From Chalciporus piperatus (taxonomy: Eukaryota > Basidiomycota > Agaricomycetes > Boletales > Boletaceae), in assembly GCA_038093975.1 (NCBI GenBank), contig JBBPTG010000053.1:1-64000 (forward strand): a stretch of 64,000 nucleotides of DNA. The letters run 5' to 3'. The position numbers and the translations under genes are program-made. Numbering within the stretch: the first letter of the stretch is position 1; every line of letters starts with the position of its first letter. The notes under the pieces were generated by a model, which had not been told where the DNA came from, ran no database searches, and saw only the letters and a list, made by a program, of their open reading frames with translations. Positions 1 to 11,158 of the stretch are shown here, piece after piece.

Positions 1-841
1 TGCAAAGCGTTACGAGGCTATCCGACCGGTCGAACGCCCGAGGGTGACCGGTTATTGCGTTACGTGCGTAGCACAGTAACATTCAGTATGCGGCGCCTCC
101 GGCTCTGGGCTGAAACGCTGACCAGTGACATTGACAGTGGGCACTCGGGCTGGGGAACTGCGCAGCAAGTCTGATTGTGACTTATTACTTGTGGGTCCCT
201 TGCATGCGTACTCATGTTGGATTCGGGGATCGGATGGCTGTGTAGAGACAGTTGGATTCATCATGGTATCAGATGTCATATAAATGCGGAGGAGCGGCTG
301 CCAGGAGGGAGTCCGTGAGACTCCGGGAGCGTGTGGATTTGTGGAGAATAAAATCTGACCTCGACACAAGCGAACGTTACTAATACCGAAACGATCCGAA
401 CTGCCAAACCTGTCACCGTCATCCATTCGAACTTTCCATAATTCTCAAACTTGTCCGAGACAGCTTTCCTATTTCGAACAGTAAAAAAACAGCCACGGGT
501 CAGGTTCAGGGCGAGCGGGAGCGCCAGTGGCCCCACGGTATAATAGTATTAAAGCCAGAGTGGCCCATTGTTCAACAGTCCTCCAGCCAATTGTCTCACT
601 TTTACCGTTGCAACTTGCAACTGGTATTGTCCGCCAGATTTGCACAGGTTCCAGTGCTGACTTGTTGTTTGTTCGGATTCGGTGGGTCGCCACTACTTAT
701 GCTTTAAATTCTGCTCGGTATTGACCATTGACGATATTACTTTCCTCCCTTTACACCCCACCTGCAACGCATTGCGACACGCTCCCTCCCACATACAGAT
801 TTCTACTTGTTGCTCATTTCTAGAGCTCACGTACGCCTATC
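1..841. other. No gene seen; 5' flank of permease gene
   Basis: Only short overlapping open frames are present and none resembles a known protein. The last 100 bases before the permease ATG are pyrimidine-rich, as is common just upstream of fungal start codons. The window edge cuts whatever lies further left. Confidence 0.5.
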
Positions 842-2488
842 ATGATATCCGGATATGCTATCGCCACTTTGGTGGTATTCATCGTCTCCATCTTCTTCGT
901 AATCTGTCCCGTTTCAATACCCACCCCCCGCCCCTTACCCAGAATACCAATCAACCTCACCACAGCGCCTATCTTAGCCATCGCCTTACTATGGGCCGCA
1001 CAATGCCTCGATCCAGCCGTCATCCGAAACGGAATCGTTGGAACGGACGGCGTAAAACCGTACAACATCCTCATCCTTTTTTTCTCTCTCGCCTACATGG
1101 CGATAACTCTCGACACCACCGGCATTCTCAAGGCTGCAGCCTACTGGGTCAGTAACAAGGGTGGCACCAGTGCATGGAGATTATATTTTTATTTCTACGT
1201 CATGCTTACCCTTGTCTCAATCTTGCTTGGAAACGATCCCGTCATCCTCTCTGGAACAGCTTTCCTCGTCTACTTCACCCGAAAAGCAAACGACATCGAT
1301 GCTATTCCTTGGGTTATGGCTGAGTTCGCCGCTGCGAACACCGCCAGCATGGTGTTGTTTGTGGGAAACCCCACTAATGTACGTATTTGGCGCACCTGTC
1401 ATATTACTCGCACACTCATTAGCTTGTAATGATGCAAGGTGGTCATATGTGAAGGTTTCAGCGTCAACAACGCCGCCTTTACTGCATATACAATCCTTCC
1501 GTTCCTCGCCTGTAACGTCATGTGTTTCATCGCTCTCGCTGCCCAGTACCGCAATCATGTGGACCCAAAACTCATCAAGAGCAATCATAATGTGCGAGAC
1601 GCTTTGACGGATCCCGTCGGTGCCGTGGTTGGTAGTCTCATGCTAGGATCCACGCTTGTTCTTTGCCTGGTCGTGAGTTTCTTCGGAATCGACGTCTGGA
1701 TGATTACCTTGCCGTTCGCCGTCGCCAAATTCGTTTTTGACATCGCCTGGGACTACTATCGATACTCCCGCAACATCGGATTCCCAGAGATCAAGGAAAC
1801 GGAGACGGCGGCAACTGATCATGTTCCCGAGCACACGACGGAGAAGTCTCTGAATCAATCACCCCCCACGGATCTTGAACAATCCCAAGCCTCTATCCCA
1901 TCCGATGAAACCGCCGTCGCTCCCTCCGCCAAACCTTCGCCGTCGCACCGCAAACCTTGGCACGATTGGCTTAAGGAAAACTCAGCAATCATCAAGGCAT
2001 TCCCGAGATTACCTTTCGGGCTCATACCCTTTGCCTTCTCACAATTCATCCTCATCGAAGCACTTAACCACCAAGGATGGGTCAACGTCTTCGCCGTTTG
2101 GCTCGTCAGAGCGTCTGGCAAACAAATGCACCCCACCATCTGGCTCATCGGAGTTCTTGGTGTCATTCTCTGCAATCTCGCGGGCACGAACATCGGCGCC
2201 ACCATCCTACTTACCAAAGTCGTTCGCGCAGCCGCAATGCCCTACCATACGGATCGCGCAGCGGCTATCGCACTCACTGTTGCATCCAACATCGGAGCCG
2301 TCAGCTTCACATTCTCGGCATCACTCGCCGGCTTGCTCTGGAAATCGATTTTGGGCTCGGGGGAGGAAAAGGTGGAAATTACGCAGTGGGAGTTCGCTTC
2401 GCGGAACATGTTCCCGCTTTTGGTGATGACGGTAGTAGGACTTGGGGTTGTCTCTGCGGAAATGGCGGTGCTATTTCCGTCGTCGTGA
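842..2488 (+). CDS. ArsB/NhaD-superfamily membrane permease (arsenite/citrate-transporter-like)
   Basis: This is probably a secondary transporter of the ion-transporter superfamily that includes ArsB and CitMHS proteins; its substrate cannot be told from sequence. Two exons, 842-1378 and 1439-2488, join in frame across a 60-nt GT-AG intron and give about 528 residues. The intron falls inside the family motif GNPTN|VV, which is restored exactly by splicing. Several hydrophobic helices occupy residues 1-300. A hydrophilic, Ser/Pro/Glu-rich cytosolic loop follows at roughly residues 295-370, and a second membrane bundle contains NLAGTNIGATILLTK and SNIGAVSFTFSASLAGL. The second half mirrors the first, as expected for this two-repeat fold. 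The start was chosen as the first Met before the first hydrophobic helix. No defects were seen. Fungal members are mostly uncharacterised, so arsenite export is only a possibility. Confidence 0.85.
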
Positions 2489-5432
2489 GTAGTGGAGGGG
2501 AACGATCGCTGCCGGCTCCCACCTTGCGCCAACCATAGGCGTATGTTGCTGTCTGCAAAAGCCACACAAGGCAAGTTGCCACGAATTGCGCTTCAAGGGG
2601 TTTGGGGTGTCATTTAGTCGGGGCGCGATACTAATCAGTGGCGCAATGACGGCTCACAGTCCTTACATACCTCACAGATGATCCTTGGTCATGGGCGCAC
2701 GGTAGCAGTAATTATAGGTCTTAGAAGATTTCGAAAGAACAATCCCATGAACAATTTAGTATACCCCAGGTTTAGACATGATTATATATCAATATCTCGT
2801 TCCTTACTTTCTAAAGTCATAACATATCGCTCTATATCATCCTCGCATTGTAGCATAGTTATACCTTGGTTTAGCTCTGTCAACGAATAACAATCGTTTT
2901 GTTTCGAGTTCTCTGTTGTTTGGTAGAGTGACTCCCTAATCATTTCGGCCCATACTTGACGCGCATGGCCGTTCTCGGGGTTCTAACTTTAATCATGGCC
3001 CACCATCGGATCAGAAGTTCTGCACAGAACACCAAGTATTATGTATTACTAAGAGAACATGTTGAATGGCACGGGACTGCATTTCCCATTCACGATTCAC
3101 GGCCGTCCAGAATTATTCACGGTAAGCACCTATGGTCTAGTTTAATCTAGACCGGGCTTACATTACTAACAACGCCGGTGGAGACTGGTGTTCGATACAA
3201 TTGATAATCCGCTCGTACTCCCAATTTGCACCCAAGCGGCCACGCCATCGTGATCTTCTCCGAGTCCATTGGCAAATCTCCAAGCCAGTGCACGGCGGCC
3301 CCCTACACCAGAACGGATAACGATCATTAGCTTCCAGAAGTCCAACACGGTGGGAAGACATTGCGTGCCACAGTTGTTCGAAGTTCGTCGAAATGGGTTA
3401 TGGAGGATTTTCCATCAAAACACGGGGCGACCGTCTGTATTTCTGGTAGACGATCAATTATGTGGTTGAGGGCCAGTCTCCCATCCTGTAAAGGCTACTA
3501 CTTTCGGTGGTGGCATCCTTTCCAATGGGCGTCCATTCATGCGTATGGAACGTTGATCGGACGAGGAACGAGGCCCACGTAACATAATACGCGCCACCCC
3601 TGACGGTGCATAATGGTATGGCACGAAACCTGAATTCGACAAAAGGAACTCGCATAGGATCCTATCGATTGGAACTAGAACGGGCGATACGTTGTCAAAG
3701 GCGGGTGAGTAGTTCCTCTGAGGATACATCGCCCCATGATCCTTCTCAGAATTTGTTGTTCTCAGGAAAAAACAACCCTTTCCGACTAGAGAGAGAAGCA
3801 CTGCCTCAGTCTGACGACTCTGATCGGACCGGGAATGCGACTAATTGAACCGCTGGCTGTCAAGTGAGTCAGGGATTCGCCTACGTGGGTTTCGTGCTGC
3901 CATGAGTCTGCAAGTGTACAACATGTTGGTTAATTCCTTCTGGGACTTCATGACCAACCCGTAAAACAAATCTGCGATGCATGCAGCTACCTCAGCGAAG
4001 TCATTCGTGAGGTTCTATGATAGGCAGCATAGCCTTCGTTCTATAGGCCCAAATTGAACGCATGGCCCTTTCCACGACGCTCGGATGATGGCCGAGGGGT
4101 GATTAATATCCAGCTTCGTCAAGGCAACGAATACGCACCAGCCAAATTGACGCTGTGGTCGATCCACAGTATCGAGAAACAAGCTTTCTTGAATTAAACT
4201 GCCAAGCGCCTATGCAAGCGCCTCAGGAGTATTTAAACACCTTGGAGGTGGGCGAAGTCGAAGATCTGACCTCGTTGTTCACGCAAGGATTGCCATGAAA
4301 TCACACGTGAGTTAGCAGGCGAAGGCAATGTGATTCATGTAAATGACCCGACTCATTTGCGGCGTGCGCGCGACGTGATACACCCATACATATCACTTGA
4401 TTGACCAACGGACCACCTCCGAGTCGAGTACATAGTACGTAGCTGTGCAACGGTCTTCCCAGGATTATGAAACCCACAGAAATTTTATTGCCACTGGAAT
4501 TAATTTAAATGATCTCGAACTCTTGCATATGGAGGTTGGAAAAATTCTGGAACAGGGGTCGGTAGTAATTACCTTGTTTAACAAGGTCACTGGGGGAGAA
4601 TTGTGGCTGTGGTGTCGTGTTTTTTTTCCCCGTGGAAAACGAATGCTTTTCATGGAAGTACTTGTAACATGTGTAAACAACTTGGTCCCTGCCGAACATT
4701 CGGCCGTACTCTAGTAAATCTCCACAGGCTGAGAATGGAGAGCATCGCTTCGGTATATCACGATGCCAGACTGCCAGTGAGTAGTTTTGGCGGTGCGCCT
4801 TGCGCTGCGCGATCTGGACGAAGGCGACATTGGGCGTTCACCGATTAGCATCCCAGCATACGGGAAGAGGTACGTTCGTGGCGTTCTTGACTCGAAAGTT
4901 CTAACAACGTTTGGGTGAATTCCTTTCGGTTTCAAGTTCAAACTGGTCACAATTGCGTATTGATCACATACCGCACAGACCGCAAAGGACGAAGTTTCAA
5001 AACAACCTGGAATACGAGAGCCAGGAGAATCCTTGCGGCCGAAGCTGATAGAAATGAATGAAAAGATCTGGTCGACGCTCGATCAGCCTGTCCGCTAGTT
5101 TGTCGAGTGTTCGGGATGTCAAGATGTACGCATTCGTCGTCATAACACAAGATAAACCTTCTGGACACAGCTAATCTACAGGGTATGGTACAATTTTAGG
5201 ATGTGAAGTAGTGCATAATCAGCGACCTGAATGACACAATGGCCATCAACGCAAGGCTCATATTGTACGGACAGCTTAAAAACGAGGGTCTCGTTCGCCG
5301 CCGCAACGGATATGAGATACAAGAACAAAATGCATGGTAAGGCGTACATCAGCGTGGTTGAGAACCTGAAGGACGGTCGAGGTTAGCTCCGTCGACACGA
5401 TATAAAGCTAATGCATATTACCTGAGCAAATA
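2489..5432. other. Gene-poor stretch, no supported gene
   Basis: About 2.9 kb between the permease and an ankyrin pseudogene. Frames are short and broken on both strands and none shows a domain or plausible splice set. The only recognisable object is a dispersed LTR-like repeat at 4567-4655, listed separately. The rest may be old, unrecognisable transposon remains. Confidence 0.5.
4567..4655 (+). repeat. Dispersed LTR-like repeat, short copy
   Basis: These 89 bases match 15754-15842 at most positions. Both copies start at AATTACC, contain the palindrome CCTTGTTTAACAAGG, then a G run, a shared GTGGCTGTGGTGTCGTG block and a T run before CCCCGTGGAAAAC, and end at CATGG. Outside these limits the two loci are unrelated. 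The other copy continues into a segment with promoter features, so this one may be a fragment of a long terminal repeat. Confidence 0.6.
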
Positions 5433-7298
5433 TCACTGGCGGACAAGTGCAGGAGTTGGCTGTGTTCTCGGAGCGGAGAGCAGCCCGTTGTCAACTTCAT
5501 ACATCCGTGTTTGCAGAAAGTCCACGACAGAGTGATAGCCATTTCTCTGTGCCAGATCGAGAGGTGTGTCGCCTTTGGAGTTGCGTCTCCTGACATCACA
5601 TCCAGCGTCGACAAGCATCCAAAGACCATTGTGCTCCATATGTCCACAGATCCGCAGCAAAATGAAGAACGCTGTCCCCATCGAGTGTAATGGTGTGCAA
5701 GTTTGCACCATGGTCGACGAGGAAATTGATTATTTCGATTCTCCAGGAGTATTCTAGGGCCGTGAACAGAATATCGGAGGGGAATTCTGATTCTCGCTTG
5801 AACAGATATTCCACCATTGACCGAAAGTCGTCTCCGCGCCGTGTTGCGACGTCGATGAGTGTTTCGCCATACCAATTGAACGCGTAGGTGTCACACCCAG
5901 CATTCACGAAGATCTTGACGATCTCCCAGTATAGTGCCATGGCAAGATGAAGGGCAGTGTTCCCATAGCATGCGATGGCATGAATATCGACGGCATTATC
6001 GACGAGGAAACGGATCATCGAGGCACTCGTGCGATACTGTATCGCAACAAGCAAAGCGTCTGAAGGGAGTGACACATTCTGGGCAGAAATATATTCCATC
6101 ACGGAGGTGTATTCTGCTATCATTGCCTCGTGGACGACTGTCCGGCCATCTAAGCTGTGTACGAATGAGTCACATCCAACTTTGATGAGGAGCTTGACTA
6201 TCGCCAGAGCTTCTTGCTGCGGGTAATGTGTTATGGCGGCGTGGAGAGCAGTTTTCCCAGACGACAACATCGGCACCGTCATCCGTAAGTGAGTGGATGA
6301 CCTGAATTCCACAGTATTCCTCCAATGCAACGACAAGGATATCCGGTGGGAGGGGCGAGTGTCGAATGCGCAGGTGTCCTGTCGCTGATAATAATATGTA
6401 ACTTGAACCATGTGTCTTCACAAGAGAACGAACTGGGAAAAAAATATCTCGTCACGTGTTTGTATTTATTGCTTGTTGAAGCGTGGATTGGTGTTTTGCT
6501 CTCGAGATTCCAAAGAGAAGGGTCACAGCTGGCATTAAAAAGGATCTTGACAATTTCCAAATAGGTTTGTTCGGGGTGATGCTCGATGGCAAGGTGGAGT
6601 GCAGGGTCCTCGTAGGGCGTCACTGCTTCAAGTTGCAAGACGCCAGCTTTCATACACAGTACACGAATCGCTGGGGCACTCAGGCGTTGATGTAATGCCT
6701 TGAGGAGGATGTCGAACCGATATGACACGTCTTGTAGGTACACGAGCAGCGCTTCCACAACGGAGCGGTATTGAGCCATTGCTGCTGCATAGATGGGCAA
6801 CATGCCATTAGAGTTAGGTGCGCAAGGATTACACCCAGCTATGAGCAGCCGCTGGAGGATTTGTGGACAATCTTCTCCTGTATAACGTGTGATGGCAAGA
6901 TGAAGTGCAGTGTCGCGGCTAGATGTAGCGGCATGTACCAACCTGATCAAGAGATCTATGATCCAGGGGCTCGAGCGTTCCTGCAACGCATAGAGTAAGA
7001 TGTCGGCGGGGAGTGGGGCATTTTGTGAGACGAGATATGGGACCACCGCAGGAGATCCACGTTTCAAAACGGCATGAAATAGGGTGTCGCCATGAGAGTC
7101 AGGGGTTAAGGGATCCAATCCAGCATCAAGAAGTGCTTTCAGTATCTCCAAACAAACACTCCCCTCGTGGTAGTGCTCTCTACCTATCTTACCTTGGTAG
7201 ACACCACAATTGAACCATATTGTTGACCGACCTCTCGGACTGCCTCGACGTCCATTCCAGGATCCGATTGGGTATGCTGACCGACCTCGAGGAGGCAA
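5433..7298 (-). pseudogene. Ankyrin-repeat protein gene, frameshifted
   Basis: The minus strand encodes a long array of ankyrin-like repeats. Each unit of roughly 110 residues combines a segment like LPxDILLxALxxR, a GNTALHLAI helix, EIVKxLLxAGCD and a YxSVVEYL helix. The reading frame changes along the array. A 55-nt stretch near 6395-6450 has GT-AG ends and could be an intron. At about 6265-6275 some 11 nt are missing between GADV and GKTALH relative to sister repeats, which shifts the frame. A second shift occurs near 5640-5660, between DSVLHFAA and GHMEHNGLWMLVDAGCDV. No splice sites explain these two. Ankyrin arrays bind proteins; this copy probably makes no full-length product. The 5' end is uncertain, and assembly error cannot be excluded. 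Confidence 0.75.
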
Positions 7299-8308
7299 TC
7301 AGCTTGCTCCAAGCCGAATTGAACCTTCCCCAACTTTATGGTCCCAACCAAGTCAGGTTATTGAATAGCCTTTAATTACTGATCTGTTCTACGCCCGCTT
7401 TCTCCAGTTGGAAACAATGAGCGATCTCGAGTAGGTCATCACCTTGCGCAATCAGGAAGTGGCATCAGCAAATTCATTCATCCTTGAGGCGGAAGGGCTG
7501 ATTGGTCAGTACTAGTGGTGAACTGTAGTGACTGAGTCAGAACCGTCCGCATCCGTTCTAGATCTGTATAGGATCCATAGATACTCCGTAGTAATGCGAT
7601 ACTATCGCCTACCGCTCAGGCCAGGTTGGTGGTAGGCGACGACAGTGCATAGGATTGACGACAATGAAATTGGGGTTGTCGAGTGCTCACTGGCCAGAAC
7701 AACGATCGGTAACTAAAGATACCGAATGTCGTGTTCGAGATTCGCATATTGTCAGGCCTCTCGCGATATCTTGATCGAACGCCGCCAGCCAGGGAGCCGT
7801 ATTGATTGTCGACACTAGTCAGTAATACTACTGCTATTGGCGCTCAGGTTAGTCATGTTCGCCCCTGTGATGAACTTGTTCATTGTTTTGAATGCGCGGC
7901 AGAGAGGAAGATGCAAGGCCTCATCGATCATCCTGTACTCTCTTATGAGGGCCTGGGGGCAACCGAATTCACTGATATCAATATCTCCTCATACGAGGAC
8001 GCTAGAATTGCCAGAGTGGTCCATAGGATTCCACAATACAGCTCGACAACGCCGCCGCATTCATGAGATGTCCTGGCAACTTCCCCGTCTGGTGTCCTGG
8101 ATTGACGCCCAGAAACAGTTTGATGGAAGTGGATCGAGTTGCGAGGAAACAAGAGAATCAATACAGTGGAATTGCAACCGAAGAAGTTCGAGCTGGAGAC
8201 GCGTGACGTCACGCGATGTCCCTAGCTAGCATCGAGTCGAGTCCCGACTCTTCTTTAAAGCTCCGATCCTCACTTTCTTCCCCTTTCTACCCACCTCCTA
8301 CTCCCCGC
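7299..8308. other. No gene seen
   Basis: About 1 kb between the ankyrin pseudogene and the DUF7726-like pseudogene. Short frames such as 7806-8066 and 7837-8229 overlap each other and have no recognisable domain. The last 90 bases are CT-rich and could be the leader of the next gene. Confidence 0.4.
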
Positions 8309-8830
8309 ATGGCGAACAAGCGCAAATCTGACGCGATCACCCACGACGTAGAGAATGTTGACGCGTGGAAACAAGTCGAAGACGCGCCAGTCTCGAAAAA
8401 AACGCGTACCGTTAGCGGCTCGGGTGAGCCATCCAGCAGCAAGAGCTCAAACACGTACAGCAGTTGGAAGGACGTGAAACTCGAAGGTGAAGACGAGGTA
8501 TGATGTACTCATATTTTTTCTTCGTTCCGAACTCATGACGATGATTTGTCACCTGAAGGGTGAGGTACCTATATAGTGAGTGCTTGTTATCCCGTGTGGT
8601 GGGTATGACTTACATGATCTCATTCTAGTGACGACTGTAACGATGTGAGGTGAAAAATCAACGCATTGATGAAGACCCCCGGCTGGAAGGTAGGTTAAGG
8701 ATGCACTCCAACAGTGCGTCGGGCTCACAAATCATACTGTACAGGTCACACACTGGCTGAGAGAGATCGGTGACATAAACAATAACTCGTATAGATGCTT
8801 CAGTACGAGTTTATTTCTCCCGATACAGGT
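8309..8830 (+). pseudogene. DUF7726-like gene with premature stop
   Basis: The reading frame begins MANKRKSDAITHDVENVDAW, with a basic AKKTRT-like patch (KKTRT) and then SSWKDVKLEGEDE. Clean GT-AG introns at 8498-8558, 8576-8628 and 8690-8744 join exons that read GEVPIYDDCNDVR, then KINALMKTPGWK, then VTHWLREIGDINNNSY. From memory of the family, this order of blocks matches basidiomycete proteins carrying a DUF7726-type domain, whose function is unknown. An in-frame TGA at 8651-8653 sits between DVR and KINAL, where relatives have a second Arg. After NNNSY the frame is lost and the rest of the domain is not recognisable. The splice sites are intact, so the gene decayed recently by point mutation and 3' loss. 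Confidence 0.7.
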
Positions 8831-9299
8831 GTTGAGCTGACAGAAGCGATACTTTAGTGAAAGACAGTGGCCCGTCATGCGGAGCAACAAACGGGACTTA
8901 CCGAGTCGCCGCGTAAGTTTGTCGGACTACTGTTCAGCCCGACTGTAACTAATACTACAGACGTCATAGATACATCTACTTCGAGAAACTCAGGGTTTTC
9001 GAAGGGAAAAGGAAAACTGCAAAGCGTTTGAGGATGGAGGAGGAACACCCCAATGGGCAATCGCTCAGGGACAGGCGAAAGGTTTGGGTCATCACTGACA
9101 GATGAGGGCAAATCTTTTCCTATTGCAAGCCTGAGCAACGCGCCAGGTTTTGCCGCGATTGTGTGGGGTAGACTCACGGATACCACGAGGAGAATAGTTC
9201 CATAGTAATGCAATATTCTACAACGAGAGCTATTACGCACCCATATACATACCCAGAAGATCCGTTGATCGAGTGGCTTATTCTTGATCTTTCTATGTA
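8831..9299. other. No gene seen
   Basis: Short overlapping frames only. A frame continues for a few codons from the DUF7726-like pseudogene to about 8860. Nothing else is recognisable. Confidence 0.4.
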
Positions 9300-9571
9300 A
9301 CGCGAGACCTGCTCAAAGACTTGGTAGACGCAAATGCGAAGCATGGATCCGGTCCCCCGACGGGGTCATGATTTGCTTGTATCCTGAGCTGATTCGACTC
9401 GAGCATCCAGTCAGAGCCGACACCTCGGAGCCTGTTGGCGATTCTGAAGCACGTACCTTCCCCCCTGATGGGGCAATGATCTGCTTGCGTCCCGAACTGA
9501 TTCGGAGTCGGAGTCCGGGAAAAGGGGGTAATTTTCACGTCGCGAATAAAGATCGCAGAGTTGGAGCTTGA
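9300..9571 (+). pseudogene. Decayed copy of the PPDGAMICLYPELIR repeat ORF
   Basis: The plus strand reads RDLLKDLVDANAKHGSGPP and then loses its frame by one base. The next frame continues SPDGVMICLYPELIR and, after SEPVGDS, a second unit PPDGAMICLRPELIR. This is the same order of blocks as the minus-strand ORF at 10814-11143, with substitutions and a 1-nt shift in the first unit. The two copies are in opposite orientation and flank a WD40 gene fragment. Function is unknown. Confidence 0.65.
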
Positions 9572-9827
9572 ATGTGTGACAACCCGCACGTCCATCTCCG
9601 GTTTGAATACATACTACCGCTGAGAAAGAAACTTTATTGAACTACTCATCGATTACACTCATAGAAAAGTGGGACAAAATCAAGGGACGTCAGGCGACCA
9701 CGATGCCAGCCTTCTCCTTCGCAAGACAACCTTTGGGTTATCAGCCACACATCAGCTGCACTGCCAAAGGACGCACCTGCCCATGCAGAGCAGAGATCTC
9801 GGATTACTGCTCAACGCCGGAAGTACG

Positions 9828-10531
9828 TCAAGTGAGACTCGGGGCACTTTGAATGATATCGTGGAGGTTGCGTAGGGCGATTTGTCCGATATCGTCGCCG
9901 ATTGCAAGATAGTTATTGTCTGGCGAAAGTTGAATTGACCGCACGGCGACAGCAGTGTGGACGAACGAAGATCCGATCTGAGTACCCTTGGTATCCCAAA
10001 TTGAGACGGTACATCCAGCGAAGCAACTTGAAGCAAGGAGTTCGTCGTCGGTGGATAGCGCGATGGAGCCGTAAAGATCGACAGTATCGCCGGGAATGCG
10101 CCATCTGGAGAGCAGAGTACCCGAACTCGCCTCGACGGGCCTGATCATGTTGGAGGATAAGACGAAGATGTGCTTGGAGTCGCTTGTCCAGCCTGAGGCA
10201 ATGCAGGTGCTTGGGAATGAATTAACCGCGACCTTGATCTCATAAACTTGATCAAGGCTCTGGACGTCAATCTTGTAGAGTCGCAGAGAGTCGCGCTGCC
10301 AAGTGGCAGTGGCGATGTGGGTCCCATCTGGAGAGAATCTATTAGATGTTCGAGGTTGTGTGTGTAACCAGTCCCGAGATGCTGTTGGTGTGAAGAAGAT
10401 AGTGACGGAATGCTGGCCAGGATGTACTTGTGGGTCACCTTCAGAACGACTGGCTCTTTTAGCTTCGGTCTCTCCAGGGAGATGTATCTGGCATCCCCAA
10501 CTGGGCGTTCATTCGCTACGGAAGTGCTGGC
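9828..10531 (-). pseudogene. WD40-repeat protein fragment (5' truncated)
   Basis: A continuous minus-strand frame of about 230 codons contains three or four WD40 blades. Diagnostic stretches are FSPDGTHIATATWQRDSLRL, DSKHIFVLSSN, ALSTDDELLASSCFAGCTVS followed by IWD, and LSPDNNYLAIGDDIGQIAL. The frame ends at a stop after APSLT. At the 5' side it runs back to a stop near 10531 without a Met before the blades, so the first part of the gene is missing or lies across an unseen intron. WD40 blades form a propeller that binds proteins. In Agaricomycetes such blades often form the sensor end of NACHT (STAND) proteins, but no NACHT segment is visible here. It sits between two inverted copies of a peptide-repeat ORF. 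Confidence 0.6.
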
Positions 10532-10813
10532 GCCCTCAGGCTGGCGACTAAGAATATTCGAGATATAATACCAGTAATTCACAGAGGTTTCGCTCTCGCC
10601 GGTAAGTCAGAGATGAACACGCGAAATTGGAGTCGTCTTGTATGCCAAACGTCCGTACAGCTTTGGATAATTCCTCTGATACACCTCTTTCAAGTATAAA
10701 GTAGGCGTATATATTCAACCTCCTCGAACTCTGTGATCTTCTCCGAGTCGCCCATAGCCCCCTCGTTTCTTCCTCATATTCACGATGTTCAGGTTTCCCT
10801 CTTTCGCGGACTC

Positions 10814-11143
10814 CTACTGAGAGCCGCCATCAGCCTCCGACTCAGCCTGTCCCGCACTCTGAGTCTTGGATGCCTCTCGGATCAGTTCAGGATATAAGCA
10901 GACCATGGCCCCATCTGGGGGACCAGAGGACTTTGTGTTAGAGTCACCGACAGGCTCTGAAGCCTGTGCCGGTCTCTGAGTGTTGGATGCTTCAAGTTCT
11001 CGAATTAGTTCAGGATACAAGCAGATCATGGCCCCGTCTGGGGGACCGGATCCATGCTGTGCGTTCGCGTCTACCAGGTCGTTGAGGAGGTCATCAGTTG
11101 TAAGCCAGTGGGCGGACTCACTGTTTGGTGACGACTCGGACAT
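10814..11143 (-). CDS. Small protein with two PPDGAMICLYPELIR repeats
   Basis: An open frame of about 109 codons starts MSESSPNSESAHWLTTDDLL and holds two near-identical units, PPDGAMICLYPELIR and PPDGAMVCLYPELIR, about 40 residues apart, joined by a Glu/Ser/Thr-rich linker. The repeat is also visible at the DNA level (roughly 100-bp units). A Met five codons further upstream is also possible. I do not recognise the family. The only homologue in the window is the decayed inverted copy at 9300-9571. Conservation of the peptide while linkers differ suggests selection, but two copies are too few to prove coding. It lies just upstream, on the same strand, of the WD40 fragment, so both could be parts of one broken gene. 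Confidence 0.45.
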   Translation of the reverse strand: MSESSPNSESAHWLTTDDLLNDLVDANAQHGSGPPDGAMICLYPELIRELEASNTQRPAQASEPVGDSNTKSSGPPDGAMVCLYPELIREASKTQSAGQAESEADGGSQ

Positions 11144-11158
11144 GGCTGGAATTCGCAA

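Noticed and set aside
10145..10582. Minus-strand ORF of 145 codons upstream of the WD40 fragment
   Set aside because: It is a shadow frame. The WD40 blades continue through the same DNA in the neighbouring frame (FSPDGTHIATATWQRDSLRL).
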